Positions 7,698 to 15,140 of a stretch of 16,685 nucleotides of DNA are shown here, piece by piece. The position numbers and the translations under genes were made by a program. The notes under the pieces are model-generated. The model ran no database searches, was not told the DNA's origin, and saw only the letters and a list, made by a program, of their open reading frames with translations. Each line of letters begins with the position of its first letter. Position 1 is the first letter of the stretch. This DNA is from Candidatus Hydrogenedentota bacterium (lineage in GTDB: Bacteria > UBA8481 > J006), in assembly GCA_003697085.1 (NCBI GenBank), contig RFFU01000035.1:1-16685 (forward strand), given 5' to 3'.

Positions 7698-7719
7698 AAA
7701 AACACGGGAGCGTCCTGTC

Positions 7720-10700
7720 GTGCTGGGTAGATTAATCGAGTACAGCGTTAAGAATAAATTCCTCGTTCTCCTCTCGACCGTCATCCTCATCGGTGGTGGC
7801 GTCTATTCGCTGATCAACACGCCGCTCGACGCCATCCCCGACCTCTCCGACGTTCAGGTCATCATCTTCACCGAATACCCGGGGCAGGCGCCGCAGGTTG
7901 TCGAGGACCAGGTGACGTATCCGCTCACCACGGCGATGCTGGCCGTTCCCTACGCCAAGGTCGTCCGCGGCTACTCCTTCTTCGGGTTCTCGTTCGTCTA
8001 TATCATCTTCGAGGACGGGACGGATATGTACTGGGCGCGGAGCCGGGTGCTGGAATACCTCAACTTCGTCGCGGGGCGCCTCCCGCGCGGCGTCACTCCC
8101 CAACTCGGTCCCGACGCCACGGGCGTGGGATGGGTCTTCGAGTATCAACTCGAGGACAAGTCCGGCCGGCACGATCTCTCCGAACTGCGCTCCATCCAGG
8201 ATTGGTACCTCCGCTACGAACTCCAGACGGTGCCCGGCGTTTCCGAAGTCGCCTCGTTGGGCGGCTTCGTGAAGCAATACCAGGTCGAGGTCGATCCAAA
8301 CAAACTGGCGGAATACAACATCCCGTTGCAGAAGGTCCGGCACGCGATTATGCGGAGCAACAACGACGTGGGGGGGCGTTTGATCGAGATGGCGGAGATG
8401 GAATACATGGTGCGGGGGCTGGGTTACATCAAGTCGATCGAGGACCTGAAGCGGATTGCCGTGGGCGTCGATGCCGACGGAACACCGATCTATCTCGAGG
8501 ATGTCGCGGAGGTGCATCTCGGTCCCGAACTGCGGCGCGGGATCGCGGAGTCGAACGGCGAGGGAGAAGTCGTCGGGGGCATCGTCGTGATGCGGTACGG
8601 CGAAAACGCGCTCGACGTGATCGAAGGCGTCAAGAAGAAGTTGGAGGAATTGAAGAAGGGGCTTCCGGAGGGCGTCGAGATCAAGATCGCCTACGACAGG
8701 AGCGACCTGATTCACCGTGCCGTCGAGACGTTGAAGGAGAAACTGGTGGAGGAGAGCCTGATTGTGGCGGCGGTTTGTATGATCTTCCTCTTCCATATGC
8801 GCAGCGCCCTCGTGGCGATCCTCACTCTTCCGGTAGGGATCCTGATGGCCTTCATCGTGATGCACGCGCAGGGCATCAACGCCAACATCATGTCGTTGGG
8901 AGGCATCGCGATCGCGATCGGCGCGATGGTGGACGCCGCGATCGTGATGATCGAGAATGCCCACAAACACCTCGAACACGACGCGGGAAAGAAACCGCAC
9001 TGGGAGATCATCGTGGACGCCGCGAAGGAGGTCGGACCGGCGCTCTTCTTCAGCCTCTTGATCATCACGCTCTCTTTTCTCCCCGTCTTCACGCTGGAGG
9101 CGCAGGAAGGCCGCCTCTTCATGCCCCTGGCCTTCACCAAGACCTACTCGATGGCCGCCGCGGCGCTCTTGGCGGTCACGCTCGTTCCGATCCTGATGGG
9201 ATACTTCATCCGGGAGACGGATCCCCGCCGGAAGTCGTCCCGATTGACCCATCTCCTGGTCGTGGGAACGATGGCGTTTCTCGCCTATTACCTTCGCGAC
9301 TACGGTCTTTGGGTCCCGGTCTTCCTCGGAATAATGATCGTCTTCTATGTCGTTGTCGAAATCTTCTTCCTGAAGGGGAGGATTCCCGAGGAAGATCGGA
9401 ACCCGTTGAACCGCTTCCTGATCCGCATCTACCACCCCGCCGTCTCCACCGTGTTGCGATGGAAATGGACGACGATCACGATCGGATTTCTCCTGCTCAT
9501 CCTCACCTTCTTCCCCTTCAAGAAACTCGTCCTCGATCGGCTCGATCCCCAATCGCCGATCTACGCGGCGGCGGAGAGACTCGATGCGCTCTTCCCGCTC
9601 GAGAAGATCGGCGGCGAGTTTATGCCGCCGCTGTACGAGGGCGACCTGCTCTATATGCCCACGACTCTGCCGGGAATCTCGGTCACCACGGCGCGGACGC
9701 TGCTCCAGCAGACCGACAAGATCATCGCCGCCTTTCCCGAGGTCCACCACGTCTTCGGCAAGATCGGGCGCGCGGAGTCGGCGACCGATCCCGCGCCGCT
9801 CTCGATGATCGAGACCGTTATCCGGCTCAAGCCGGAGGAGGAATGGCGGGACGTGACTGTCGAGCGCTGGTACTCGAAGAAGAACTATCCCGAGTTTTTG
9901 AAGAAGGTCTTCCGGAAGATCTGGCCGGAGAAGCGCAAGATCACCGTGCAGGAACTGACCGATGAACTGGAGAAGGCCATCAAGTTTCCCGGCGTGACCA
10001 ACGCCTGGACGATGCCGATCAAAACGCGCGTCGATATGCTCTCCACCGGAATCAAGACCCCTGTCGGGATCAAGATCGCCGGCGACGACTTGAACAAACT
10101 CCAAGAGATCGGCAAGAAGGTCGAGGCGATCATCCGCACCGTGCCGGGGACCTTGAGCGCGTATGCGGAACGGGCGGTCGGCGGGAACTACGTCGATTTC
10201 GCCATCCGCCGGAACGAGATCGCCCGCTACGGCCTCACCGTCGGCGACGTCCAGGACATCATTATGAGCGCGGTGGGCGGAATGAACATTACGTACACGG
10301 TCGAGGGACTGGAACGCTACCCCGTGAACCTGCGGTATCCGCGGGAACTGCGCGACAACATCGAGGCCTTGCGACGGGTGCTCGTTCCGACGCCGCGCGG
10401 GGAACAGATTCCGCTCGAACAACTCGCCGACATCGTCGTCCGCAAGGGGCCGCCGGGAATCAAGAGCGAGAACGCCCGGTTGAACGCGTGGGTTTACGTG
10501 GACATCACGGGCGTGGACGTGGCGACCTACGTCAAGGCCGCCCGCGAAACACTCGACCGCGAACTCGATCTCCCCGCCGGCTACTCGATCACCTGGTCCG
10601 GGCAGTACGAATATATGGAACGGGCCCAGAAGCGGCTCCAACTTGTGGTTCCCGTGACCCTCTTGATCGTCTTCATCCTCCTCTACCTCAACTTCCGCAA

Positions 10701-11253
10701 CATAACGGAATCTCTTATCGTGATGCTTTCTCTTCCGTTTGCTCTGGTGGGCGGTGTCTGGCTCGTGTATCTGCTCGATTACAATATGTCGATCGCCGTC
10801 GGTGTCGGATTCATCGCGCTGGCCGGTGTCGCGGCGGAGATCGGGGTGATTATGATTATGTACCTCGATCACGCTCTGGAGCGGGCCCGGCGCGGTGGGA
10901 ACCCCATCGACGTCGGAATCTTGGAGCAGAGCATCATCGAAGGCGCGGCGCTGAGGGTGCGTCCGATCGCTATGACCGTCAGCGCCATCATCGGCGGACT
11001 CCTACCGATTATGTGGAGCCACGGGACGGGGAGCCAGGTGATGAAACGGATCGCCGCGCCGATGGTCGGCGGTATGGTCTCCGCCACGATCCTGACGCTC
11101 TTGATGATTCCGGCGATCTACAGGATCTGGCGGGGTTGGGGAATGCGTGGTGCGCGCCGGGCGGCGGCTCCAGCGGCTCCGGCGGCGGCATCCTCGGCGG
11201 GGACCAAGCCGGCTGTCGGCCCAGAGAACGCTTACGAGGACGAGGAGGAATGA
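7720..11253 (+). CDS. cusA: CusA-like heavy-metal RND efflux pump
   Basis: Inner-membrane RND transporter of the HME subfamily, which uses the proton gradient to expel Cu(I)/Ag(I) through CusB and the outer-membrane factor. Key features: NTPLDAIPDLSDVQVII (33-49), the TM4 proton-relay Asp405 in GAMVDAAIVMIENAHK, and three Met of the CusA ladder. These Met align with E. coli M573, M623 and M672: M646 (LLYMPTTLPG), M696 (PLSMIETVIR) and M773 (DMLSTGIKTP). At 1177 aa it is ~130 longer than E. coli CusA. The extra length is a ~55-residue insertion near 498-555 with two added hydrophobic segments, an insertion near 602-627, ~25 residues near 711-740, and an Ala/Pro-rich C-terminal tail. The start is GTG at 7720 (MLGRLIEYSVKNKF, the canonical CusA N-terminus), with GGGAG ~10 bp upstream. 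The 167 bp before it are repeat-derived, not the usual cusBA spacing. Confidence 0.95.
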   Translation: MLGRLIEYSVKNKFLVLLSTVILIGGGVYSLINTPLDAIPDLSDVQVIIFTEYPGQAPQVVEDQVTYPLTTAMLAVPYAKVVRGYSFFGFSFVYIIFEDGTDMYWARSRVLEYLNFVAGRLPRGVTPQLGPDATGVGWVFEYQLEDKSGRHDLSELRSIQDWYLRYELQTVPGVSEVASLGGFVKQYQVEVDPNKLAEYNIPLQKVRHAIMRSNNDVGGRLIEMAEMEYMVRGLGYIKSIEDLKRIAVGVDADGTPIYLEDVAEVHLGPELRRGIAESNGEGEVVGGIVVMRYGENALDVIEGVKKKLEELKKGLPEGVEIKIAYDRSDLIHRAVETLKEKLVEESLIVAAVCMIFLFHMRSALVAILTLPVGILMAFIVMHAQGINANIMSLGGIAIAIGAMVDAAIVMIENAHKHLEHDAGKKPHWEIIVDAAKEVGPALFFSLLIITLSFLPVFTLEAQEGRLFMPLAFTKTYSMAAAALLAVTLVPILMGYFIRETDPRRKSSRLTHLLVVGTMAFLAYYLRDYGLWVPVFLGIMIVFYVVVEIFFLKGRIPEEDRNPLNRFLIRIYHPAVSTVLRWKWTTITIGFLLLILTFFPFKKLVLDRLDPQSPIYAAAERLDALFPLEKIGGEFMPPLYEGDLLYMPTTLPGISVTTARTLLQQTDKIIAAFPEVHHVFGKIGRAESATDPAPLSMIETVIRLKPEEEWRDVTVERWYSKKNYPEFLKKVFRKIWPEKRKITVQELTDELEKAIKFPGVTNAWTMPIKTRVDMLSTGIKTPVGIKIAGDDLNKLQEIGKKVEAIIRTVPGTLSAYAERAVGGNYVDFAIRRNEIARYGLTVGDVQDIIMSAVGGMNITYTVEGLERYPVNLRYPRELRDNIEALRRVLVPTPRGEQIPLEQLADIVVRKGPPGIKSENARLNAWVYVDITGVDVATYVKAARETLDRELDLPAGYSITWSGQYEYMERAQKRLQLVVPVTLLIVFILLYLNFRNITESLIVMLSLPFALVGGVWLVYLLDYNMSIAVGVGFIALAGVAAEIGVIMIMYLDHALERARRGGNPIDVGILEQSIIEGAALRVRPIAMTVSAIIGGLLPIMWSHGTGSQVMKRIAAPMVGGMVSATILTLLMIPAIYRIWRGWGMRGARRAAAPAAPAAASSAGTKPAVGPENAYEDEEE

Positions 11254-11318
11254 GCCGGTGATGGCTCCGGAATCGATGGGCGCGGGAACGAAAATCCGTT
11301 CTCCCTATTCTTCATTTT

Positions 11319-11390
11319 TCCTCTGTGATTTCTCTGTGTTCTCCGTGTGCTCTGTGGTTTCCTCGTATGCGATTTGCGGGAGTCCGGCGA
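11319..11390 (+). repeat. Second copy of the CTCTGTG repeat with conserved flank
   Basis: It aligns without gaps to 1941-2012 at 57 of 72 positions (counted by eye), including the flank with CTCGTATGC and GGAGTCCGG. Its core also matches the right arm at 7667-7696. No left-type partner was found upstream, so this is a solo right end. Confidence 0.7.
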
Positions 11391-11524
11391 GCATACTATG
11401 AGCGGTCACGATAGGAAAGGAATGAAGCACTAATTGAAGCATTAATTAAGGTGCGAGTCGCCGTTCAAAAAGTCAAAGGGAGGACGGAGGCCGACGAGGA
11501 ATCCCCCACGACCGCACGACCCAC

Positions 11525-11678
11525 CCCCAGCGCGGGATACGTGGCTGGGGAGATACCTCGGCGCCAAGGCGCCTCGGAATGACAGTGCACCGCAGGTTGG
11601 AGAGCCTGCGGTCCATTTCTGCAGGCAAGATGCCTGCGCTCCCAGGTAAGTTGCTTACCGGCATCGACCTAGGCCGAT
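11525..11678. repeat. Array of six small inverted repeats
   Basis: Six short hairpins occur in a row. CCCCAG/CTGGGG is at 11525-11550 and GGCGCC-AA-GGCGCC at 11560-11573. ACCGCAGG/CCTGCGGT is at 11589-11612 (8-bp stem, 8-nt loop), and GCAGGC/GCCTGC at 11621-11637. GGTAAG-TTG-CTTACC is at 11645-11659. A near-palindrome around CCTAGG lies at 11663-11678. The minus-strand translation (AGILPA..., VIPRRLG...) resembles spurious peptides that I recall being widespread in environmental genomes, which suggests a dispersed modular repeat. Confidence 0.65.
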
Positions 11679-11704
11679 AAGCAGGAAGCATACTCCTCGA
11701 GCCT

Positions 11705-12142
11705 TCACGGCTTCTGGATCGTACCGGAATCGTAATGGGTACCGTACAGCAGCGTTACCGGCTCCAACGTGATGATGCCGCGATCGCCCACGATCGTCCG
11801 CAGGTCCTCCAGGAGAGGAAGGGCCTTTTCGCGGCGGTCCACACCCTCGATCACGATCGGAAGCCGGCTCGTCATTATCAGGATCCTGTCGGTCCCCGCT
11901 GGTCCGGAAAGCGAATACCCCTCCCTTCCGCGATAGGCGGTCGCCCCCCAGAATCCGCTCATCCGCAGATGCTCCAGAACCACCCGCCAGGCCGGTTGAC
12001 CATCGAAAACCGCATCCTCCGCGACGAAGACTCGTAAGAGTTCCATCGAGACTCCGTTCGACCCCGCACCGCCACCCCCCGAGTTGTTTCCTGACGAGAC
12101 GGAATCCTCCCGGTCGAAGGCTTCGGGCTCGGAGTTCGCCAC
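11705..12142 (-). CDS. DUF190 domain protein, second copy (Gly/Ser-rich N-terminal extension)
   Basis: Small cytoplasmic-type protein of the DUF190 family. The conserved core begins at MELLRVFVAED and has the family pattern: EHLRMSGFWGATAYRG (about 57-72 with this start), then RLPIVIEGVDRREKALPLLEDL, and GIITLEPVTLLYG. The molecular function is not established; DUF190 genes often sit beside crcB or other transporter genes. Two starts are possible. GTG at 12142 has GGAGGAG 8 bp upstream and leaves only 5 bp after the previous stop, but it adds 32 residues rich in Ser, Asn and Gly. ATG at 12046 gives the canonical 113-aa length with a weaker ACGGAG site. I prefer the GTG because of the ribosome site and operon spacing, with moderate certainty. 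It is last in a crcB-DUF190-DUF190 operon. Confidence 0.82.
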   Translation of the reverse strand: MANSEPEAFDREDSVSSGNNSGGGGAGSNGVSMELLRVFVAEDAVFDGQPAWRVVLEHLRMSGFWGATAYRGREGYSLSGPAGTDRILIMTSRLPIVIEGVDRREKALPLLEDLRTIVGDRGIITLEPVTLLYGTHYDSGTIQKP

Positions 12143-12147
12143 GGGCT

Positions 12148-12498
12148 CTACTCCTCCGGATCCCTGGTTCCGGGACCGTAATACGCCACCTCCGCCCGCT
12201 CCATCGTGATCAAACCTCCTTGCATCAAATCCACGATCGAAGGCAGCAACCGCCGGATCTTCTCCTCCCGCTCGACCGACTCGATGATCACCGGCAGATC
12301 GGGAGAAAAACGAAAGAAGGTTTCCTTGTGGAGAACGCTCTTGGGCCCGAACCCGGCGATTCCGCGGATGACCGTGGCGCCGGAGAAATGGTTCTTCCGA
12401 AGAATCTCCAGGATGACTTCCCACAACGGCCGTCCCGCGGAACGATCGGATTCGCCGAGGAAGATACGAAGAAGGCAGTGCGATTCTCCGGGTTTCAT
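12148..12498 (-). CDS. DUF190 domain protein, first copy
   Basis: A 116-aa DUF190 protein of normal length. Motifs in order: LLRIFLGESDRSAGRPLWEVI (start of the ferredoxin-like fold), RKNHFSGATVIRGIAGFG, DLPVIIESVEREEKIRRLLP, and MQGGLITMERAEVAYYG. The family's biochemical role is unknown to me. Close linkage to crcB suggests an accessory or regulatory part in fluoride export, which is inference. The ATG at 12498 overlaps the crcB stop as ATGA, indicating translational coupling. The second DUF190 copy follows 5 bp after the stop. The two copies share the family pattern but differ clearly in sequence, so this is an old duplication or two separately acquired paralogues. Confidence 0.88.
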   Translation of the reverse strand: MKPGESHCLLRIFLGESDRSAGRPLWEVILEILRKNHFSGATVIRGIAGFGPKSVLHKETFFRFSPDLPVIIESVEREEKIRRLLPSIVDLMQGGLITMERAEVAYYGPGTRDPEE

Positions 12499-12881
12499 CC
12501 GAGCATTCTCGCGGCGGCAATTCCCAGAAAAGCAGCGCCGATCCCGGCGACAAGTGAGAGGGAGATATTCGAGAAGGCCCGCAAGAGATATCCATCCTGC
12601 GCGAGGCGGGCTGTTTCGTAGGTGAAGGTCGAAAAGGTGGTGAATCCCCCGAGAAACCCGGTCGTGAGGCTGAACCGAACGAGCGGAGACCAGACGGTCC
12701 GTTCGAGGCTGTACACGGCCAGGAAGCCGAGGAGGAAAGAGCCGAGGACGTTGACGGCGAAGGTTCCCCACGGGAAACCCGTCCCGGAATACTGTTGGAC
12801 CCAGCCGGCAAGGAGAAAGCGTGCGGCGCCGCCGCCGGCGCTTCCCAAGGCAACAGCCAACAGCGTTTGATACGAAAACAT
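12495..12881 (-). CDS. crcB: Fluoride ion channel/exporter CrcB (Fluc)
   Basis: Inner-membrane Fluc-type channel that lets fluoride leave the cytoplasm; family members work as dual-topology dimers. At 128 aa it has standard length, with four hydrophobic segments. Diagnostic residues are GGGAARFLLAGWVQ (16-29, Arg21), the pore Asn44 in GTFAVNVLGSFLLG, and the Phe-box GFLGGFTTFSTFTYET (75-90). The ATG at 12881 is preceded by GGGAGAA ~6 bp upstream; longer in-frame extensions upstream lack membrane or family character. It leads a minus-strand operon with two DUF190 genes. I looked for a fluoride (crcB) riboswitch in the ~250 bp upstream and saw no match to its GGNGAUG...CUAC core. Confidence 0.95.
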   Translation of the reverse strand: MFSYQTLLAVALGSAGGGAARFLLAGWVQQYSGTGFPWGTFAVNVLGSFLLGFLAVYSLERTVWSPLVRFSLTTGFLGGFTTFSTFTYETARLAQDGYLLRAFSNISLSLVAGIGAAFLGIAAARMLG

Positions 12882-13259
12882 CGTCTTCTCCCAATTCCTC
12901 TTACGGATTCCCCGCCCGCGCGACCGTTCCGACGCTTCTGGCGTGGTGATTACTCTATAACGAGCAATGGCCTGAGGGAAGGCAAGGGGCTCCAAAAAAA
13001 CGCACGCCGTGCCGGTTTTCGTCCGCCGAAAATCTGCCGTCGTTTCCACGAAATCAAGCCTTTTCGGAAGCTCCCCCATCGGCTTCCGTCACTCCTTCCC
13101 CGCCGTCCCTTTCACTCCTCAAAAAAGTTTTACAAAAAAAGAGTTGACAGGTGCGATTTAAATGTCATATTGGAGATCCATTTACGTTTGGTCTTTCTGC
13201 CATCCAATGGGATTGGACCAATTGGAAATGGTTCAACTCCTACGAAGGGAACCGGCAGT
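12882..13259. other. Divergent intergenic region between crcB and the outer-membrane operon
   Basis: About 380 bp without a credible gene; the downstream frame runs open through it by chance. The crcB-proximal part (12882-13080) shows no riboswitch and no clear terminator. From 13120 the base composition turns AT-rich, with A-tracts followed by a strong promoter facing right (13144-13171). After the promoter comes a 5' leader dense in ATTGG/CCAAT half-sites. Confidence 0.6.
13144..13171 (+). promoter_or_regulatory. Sigma70-type promoter for the beta-barrel/lipoprotein/FecR operon
   Basis: A perfect -35 box TTGACA (13144-13149) is followed after 16 bp by a -10-like CATATT (13166-13171, 4 of 6 consensus bases). 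Upstream A-rich tracts at 13121-13143 would act like an UP element. Transcription would start near 13178 and leave an ~80-nt leader before the TTG at 13260, or ~155 nt before the ATG at 13332. Confidence 0.65.
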
Positions 13260-13268
13260 TTGACCAAT
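13169..13268 (+). promoter_or_regulatory. Cluster of ATTGG/CCAAT half-sites over the promoter and leader
   Basis: ATTGG occurs at 13169, 13212 and 13221; CCAAT occurs at 13204, 13218 and 13264. Those at 13204-13225 form three overlapping, mutually exclusive palindromes: CCAAT-GGG-ATTGG, ATTGG-A-CCAAT and CCAATTGG. The first half-site overlaps the -10 box. The arrangement suggests a repressor operator or a switching RNA leader. This is inferred from pattern only. Confidence 0.35.
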
Positions 13269-15140
13269 ACTTTTCATCCCACGCGATCGAGCCGTGGAAA
13301 CCGGACACCCCTTGTCTTCGGTTCGGCGACGATGCTCTTTCTGATCCTCTTTATCGGCGGTTCATCGGCTCGGTCCGCCAATTCTTATTCCTTCCCGGCG
13401 AAGCCTTCCTTCTCACGGGGCGGTGGAGGCAACGGAGACCAATCGTCGATCCACTCCGACACGACTTTCCACGACAGATTCGCGGCCGGTTTTCGACGCG
13501 TCTACGACCGTCTCTATTTGAATTATGCTGTGGACGTTTACCGCACAGGAACCTACGGTAACCAAAGCCGCTCCTTTACTCCTCCGAAAACCTTTCAGCA
13601 GCACTACATCAATGTCGGCTACACGGATCGGTTCAATGACATCAGCATCGATGCCCGGTCGACCCTACGATGGACGGATGACGTCACTTTGACAAGGAGT
13701 CGGGATTTCAAGATCCAGAGCATTTACGCGCAGGCCGAGAAACGCAACCGTTGGGGGCTGCGTTTCGGAGATGTCTTCCCCAATCTTTCCCCGTACGTTT
13801 ACAACCGTTCGGCGCAATATGGTTCACACTTGTGGTATCGCCGTCCCGGATTTGGTGGAGAATTGAAACTGATCGGCACGGCGGGAATAACGCGGCGGGA
13901 ACAGGAGTTCATCGGGGGAACCGAGCCGGGGCAGTATCGTCGTTATGCCTACGGCGCCGGCATCGAATGGGAAGGAAAAGGCCCCGGTCCTTTCAAGAAG
14001 GTGAAGGCAGGTCTGGTGGGCTCCCTTGCTATGGACGACCGCTCTTCCTTGAATATCCACTCCAACACATCCGGACCGATTCCGGAATTGCGCATCGGCG
14101 TCTCCTCTTTCAAGTACGAAGCCGCTCTCCCTTTCGGATTGACTTGGCGCGGAGAAGACGCCTATTCCGAGGGCGACCGCGACCGGACACAGGGGGGAGC
14201 CCTATCGCGCACCGGCTGGGCGCATCGATCGGCTCTCGACTGGAGGCTGCCTTTCGTGCTCGAAAAGAAACGACGCATTGCGACGCGGCTTCTCCCGGTC
14301 GCTCTTCGTGCCGATTACGAATGGGTCGATCCCGATTTCCTGACGGAACTCGGATCCGCGGCCGTCGATCAGCAGCGCTGGGGCGGCGGTGCCGATTTTC
14401 GGTGGAGCAACGCGCTGACCTGGAATCTCTCCTATTTCTTCAACAACGACAACGTCTTGCACAGAATCACCAGCGGTGCGGCGTTGGTGAACAGCAACCA
14501 GGTGACGACGGCTCGGATGAGTGCAAAGCCGTTCGCCCTTACCGGGAGCACGACTCTTCCTCTCAACCTCCAGAACCTGCAATATGGATTCGAGTTCCGG
14601 CATAATAAGCAGGCCGCATCGAACGGAATTTCCAATCGGAAGATCGAGGATTACAATCACAGTCTCAGCTACCGGAACTGGGGTTTTGCCTTTGGAGGCG
14701 ACTACAAGTACCAGTTGACCGATGACGATGTCTCCGCGACGAACGATCGGAGAATCGATAACTGGGGCGTGCGCATTTCCCGCCCCTTCGTCTATTCCGT
14801 TTACGAAGTACATTTAACCCCGTTCGCCTCCTATCGCCACGTCGCCGACCGAACGCGCACCGGCTCGAATTTCACCAGAACCCAAACCTCCAACGTCGGA
14901 TTGAACGCGACTTGGGGCGAGTTCAATGTGAACCTGGGGTACACTCAAGTCGATGTCGACCGAAACCAGAAAAACAACGACTCGTTGAACCGACTCTACA
15001 ACGCGAACATTTCCTTCCGCCCCTACGCCGTTCCCGGTCTCAACATCACGTTCACGACACGTTATCAAGATCAATTTGAAGAAAACGGAACAGGATTCCG
15101 GCAATTGGAGACGAGAGGTCATGTGGATTACACGTTTTAG
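13260..15140 (+). CDS. Putative outer-membrane beta-barrel protein of unknown function
   Basis: About 626 aa from TTG 13260, or 602 aa from ATG 13332. A hydrophobic signal core (LVFGSATMLFLILFIGG) ends in SARSA, a plausible signal peptidase I site. The TTG start gives a Lys-free but Arg-containing n-region and has GAAGGGA 9 bp upstream. The ATG start leaves no charged n-region and no ribosome site, so I prefer the TTG. The mature chain is a long series of alternating aromatic/polar strands with Tyr/Trp/Arg girdles (for example LYLNYAVDVYRTG, HYINVGYTDRFNDISIDARS, TWNLSYFFNNDN, VNLGYTQVDVDRNQ). It ends in HVDYTF, and C-terminal Phe is the usual outer-membrane assembly signal. No named family is recognised. 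The coding region overlaps the next gene by 20 bp, so the two are probably co-translated. It may be a porin-like or cell-surface barrel serving the neighbouring lipoprotein and FecR-like protein. Confidence 0.75.
   Translation: MTNTFHPTRSSRGNRTPLVFGSATMLFLILFIGGSSARSANSYSFPAKPSFSRGGGGNGDQSSIHSDTTFHDRFAAGFRRVYDRLYLNYAVDVYRTGTYGNQSRSFTPPKTFQQHYINVGYTDRFNDISIDARSTLRWTDDVTLTRSRDFKIQSIYAQAEKRNRWGLRFGDVFPNLSPYVYNRSAQYGSHLWYRRPGFGGELKLIGTAGITRREQEFIGGTEPGQYRRYAYGAGIEWEGKGPGPFKKVKAGLVGSLAMDDRSSLNIHSNTSGPIPELRIGVSSFKYEAALPFGLTWRGEDAYSEGDRDRTQGGALSRTGWAHRSALDWRLPFVLEKKRRIATRLLPVALRADYEWVDPDFLTELGSAAVDQQRWGGGADFRWSNALTWNLSYFFNNDNVLHRITSGAALVNSNQVTTARMSAKPFALTGSTTLPLNLQNLQYGFEFRHNKQAASNGISNRKIEDYNHSLSYRNWGFAFGGDYKYQLTDDDVSATNDRRIDNWGVRISRPFVYSVYEVHLTPFASYRHVADRTRTGSNFTRTQTSNVGLNATWGEFNVNLGYTQVDVDRNQKNNDSLNRLYNANISFRPYAVPGLNITFTTRYQDQFEENGTGFRQLETRGHVDYTF

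Larger units (their letters stand above)
7135..7700 (+). mobile_element. Candidate repeat-bounded unit carrying a GxxExxY gene
   Basis: The left end TTTCACCACA (7135-7144) and right end TGTGGTGAAA (7691-7700) are perfect 10-bp inverted repeats. The similarity continues inward imperfectly: AAGAGGGCACAAGAGG on the left, and CTCTGTGTT/CTCTGTGTG units on the right. Between them lies one gene, GxxExxY (7172-7552), plus a second copy of the left repeat at 7601-7632. The unit sits between cusB and cusA, which are normally adjacent, and its left end forms the cusB 3' terminus. The internal gene is visibly more AT-rich than the cus genes. No transposase and no clear target-site duplication were found, so calling it mobile is an inference. 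Confidence 0.5.
11254..11704. other. 451-bp non-coding gap between cusA and the crcB-DUF190 operon
   Basis: This convergent gap lies between the 3' ends of cusA and the minus-strand operon. No gene-like open frame is convincing. It holds a second copy of the CTCTGTG repeat with its flank (11319-11390), a short AT-rich stretch (11400-11455), and a run of six small inverted repeats (11525-11678). No hairpin is followed by a T-run, so no intrinsic terminator for either operon is obvious. Confidence 0.65.

Noticed and set aside
7732-10872. A very long open frame on the minus strand opposite cusA (and a similar one opposite cusB, 5412-7127)
   Set aside because: These are antisense shadows of strongly conserved plus-strand genes in GC-rich DNA. 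Their translations are rich in Arg, Asp and His with no domain.
12990-13012. Minus-strand terminator or attenuator (GCAC-GGC-GTGC then T-run) upstream of crcB
   Set aside because: The stem has only four base pairs and is not extendable, so it is probably chance.
12882-13140. Fluoride (crcB-motif) riboswitch upstream of crcB
   Set aside because: Reading the minus strand, I found no GGNGAUG core with the matching pseudoknot and CUAC segment. A GATGGGGG at 13080 lacks the rest of the motif.
12795-13259. Upstream extension of the beta-barrel frame as a 781-aa protein starting at 12795
   Set aside because: The added part is antisense to crcB and then crosses the promoter and leader. It has no domain character, and the signal peptide begins only after about 13260.
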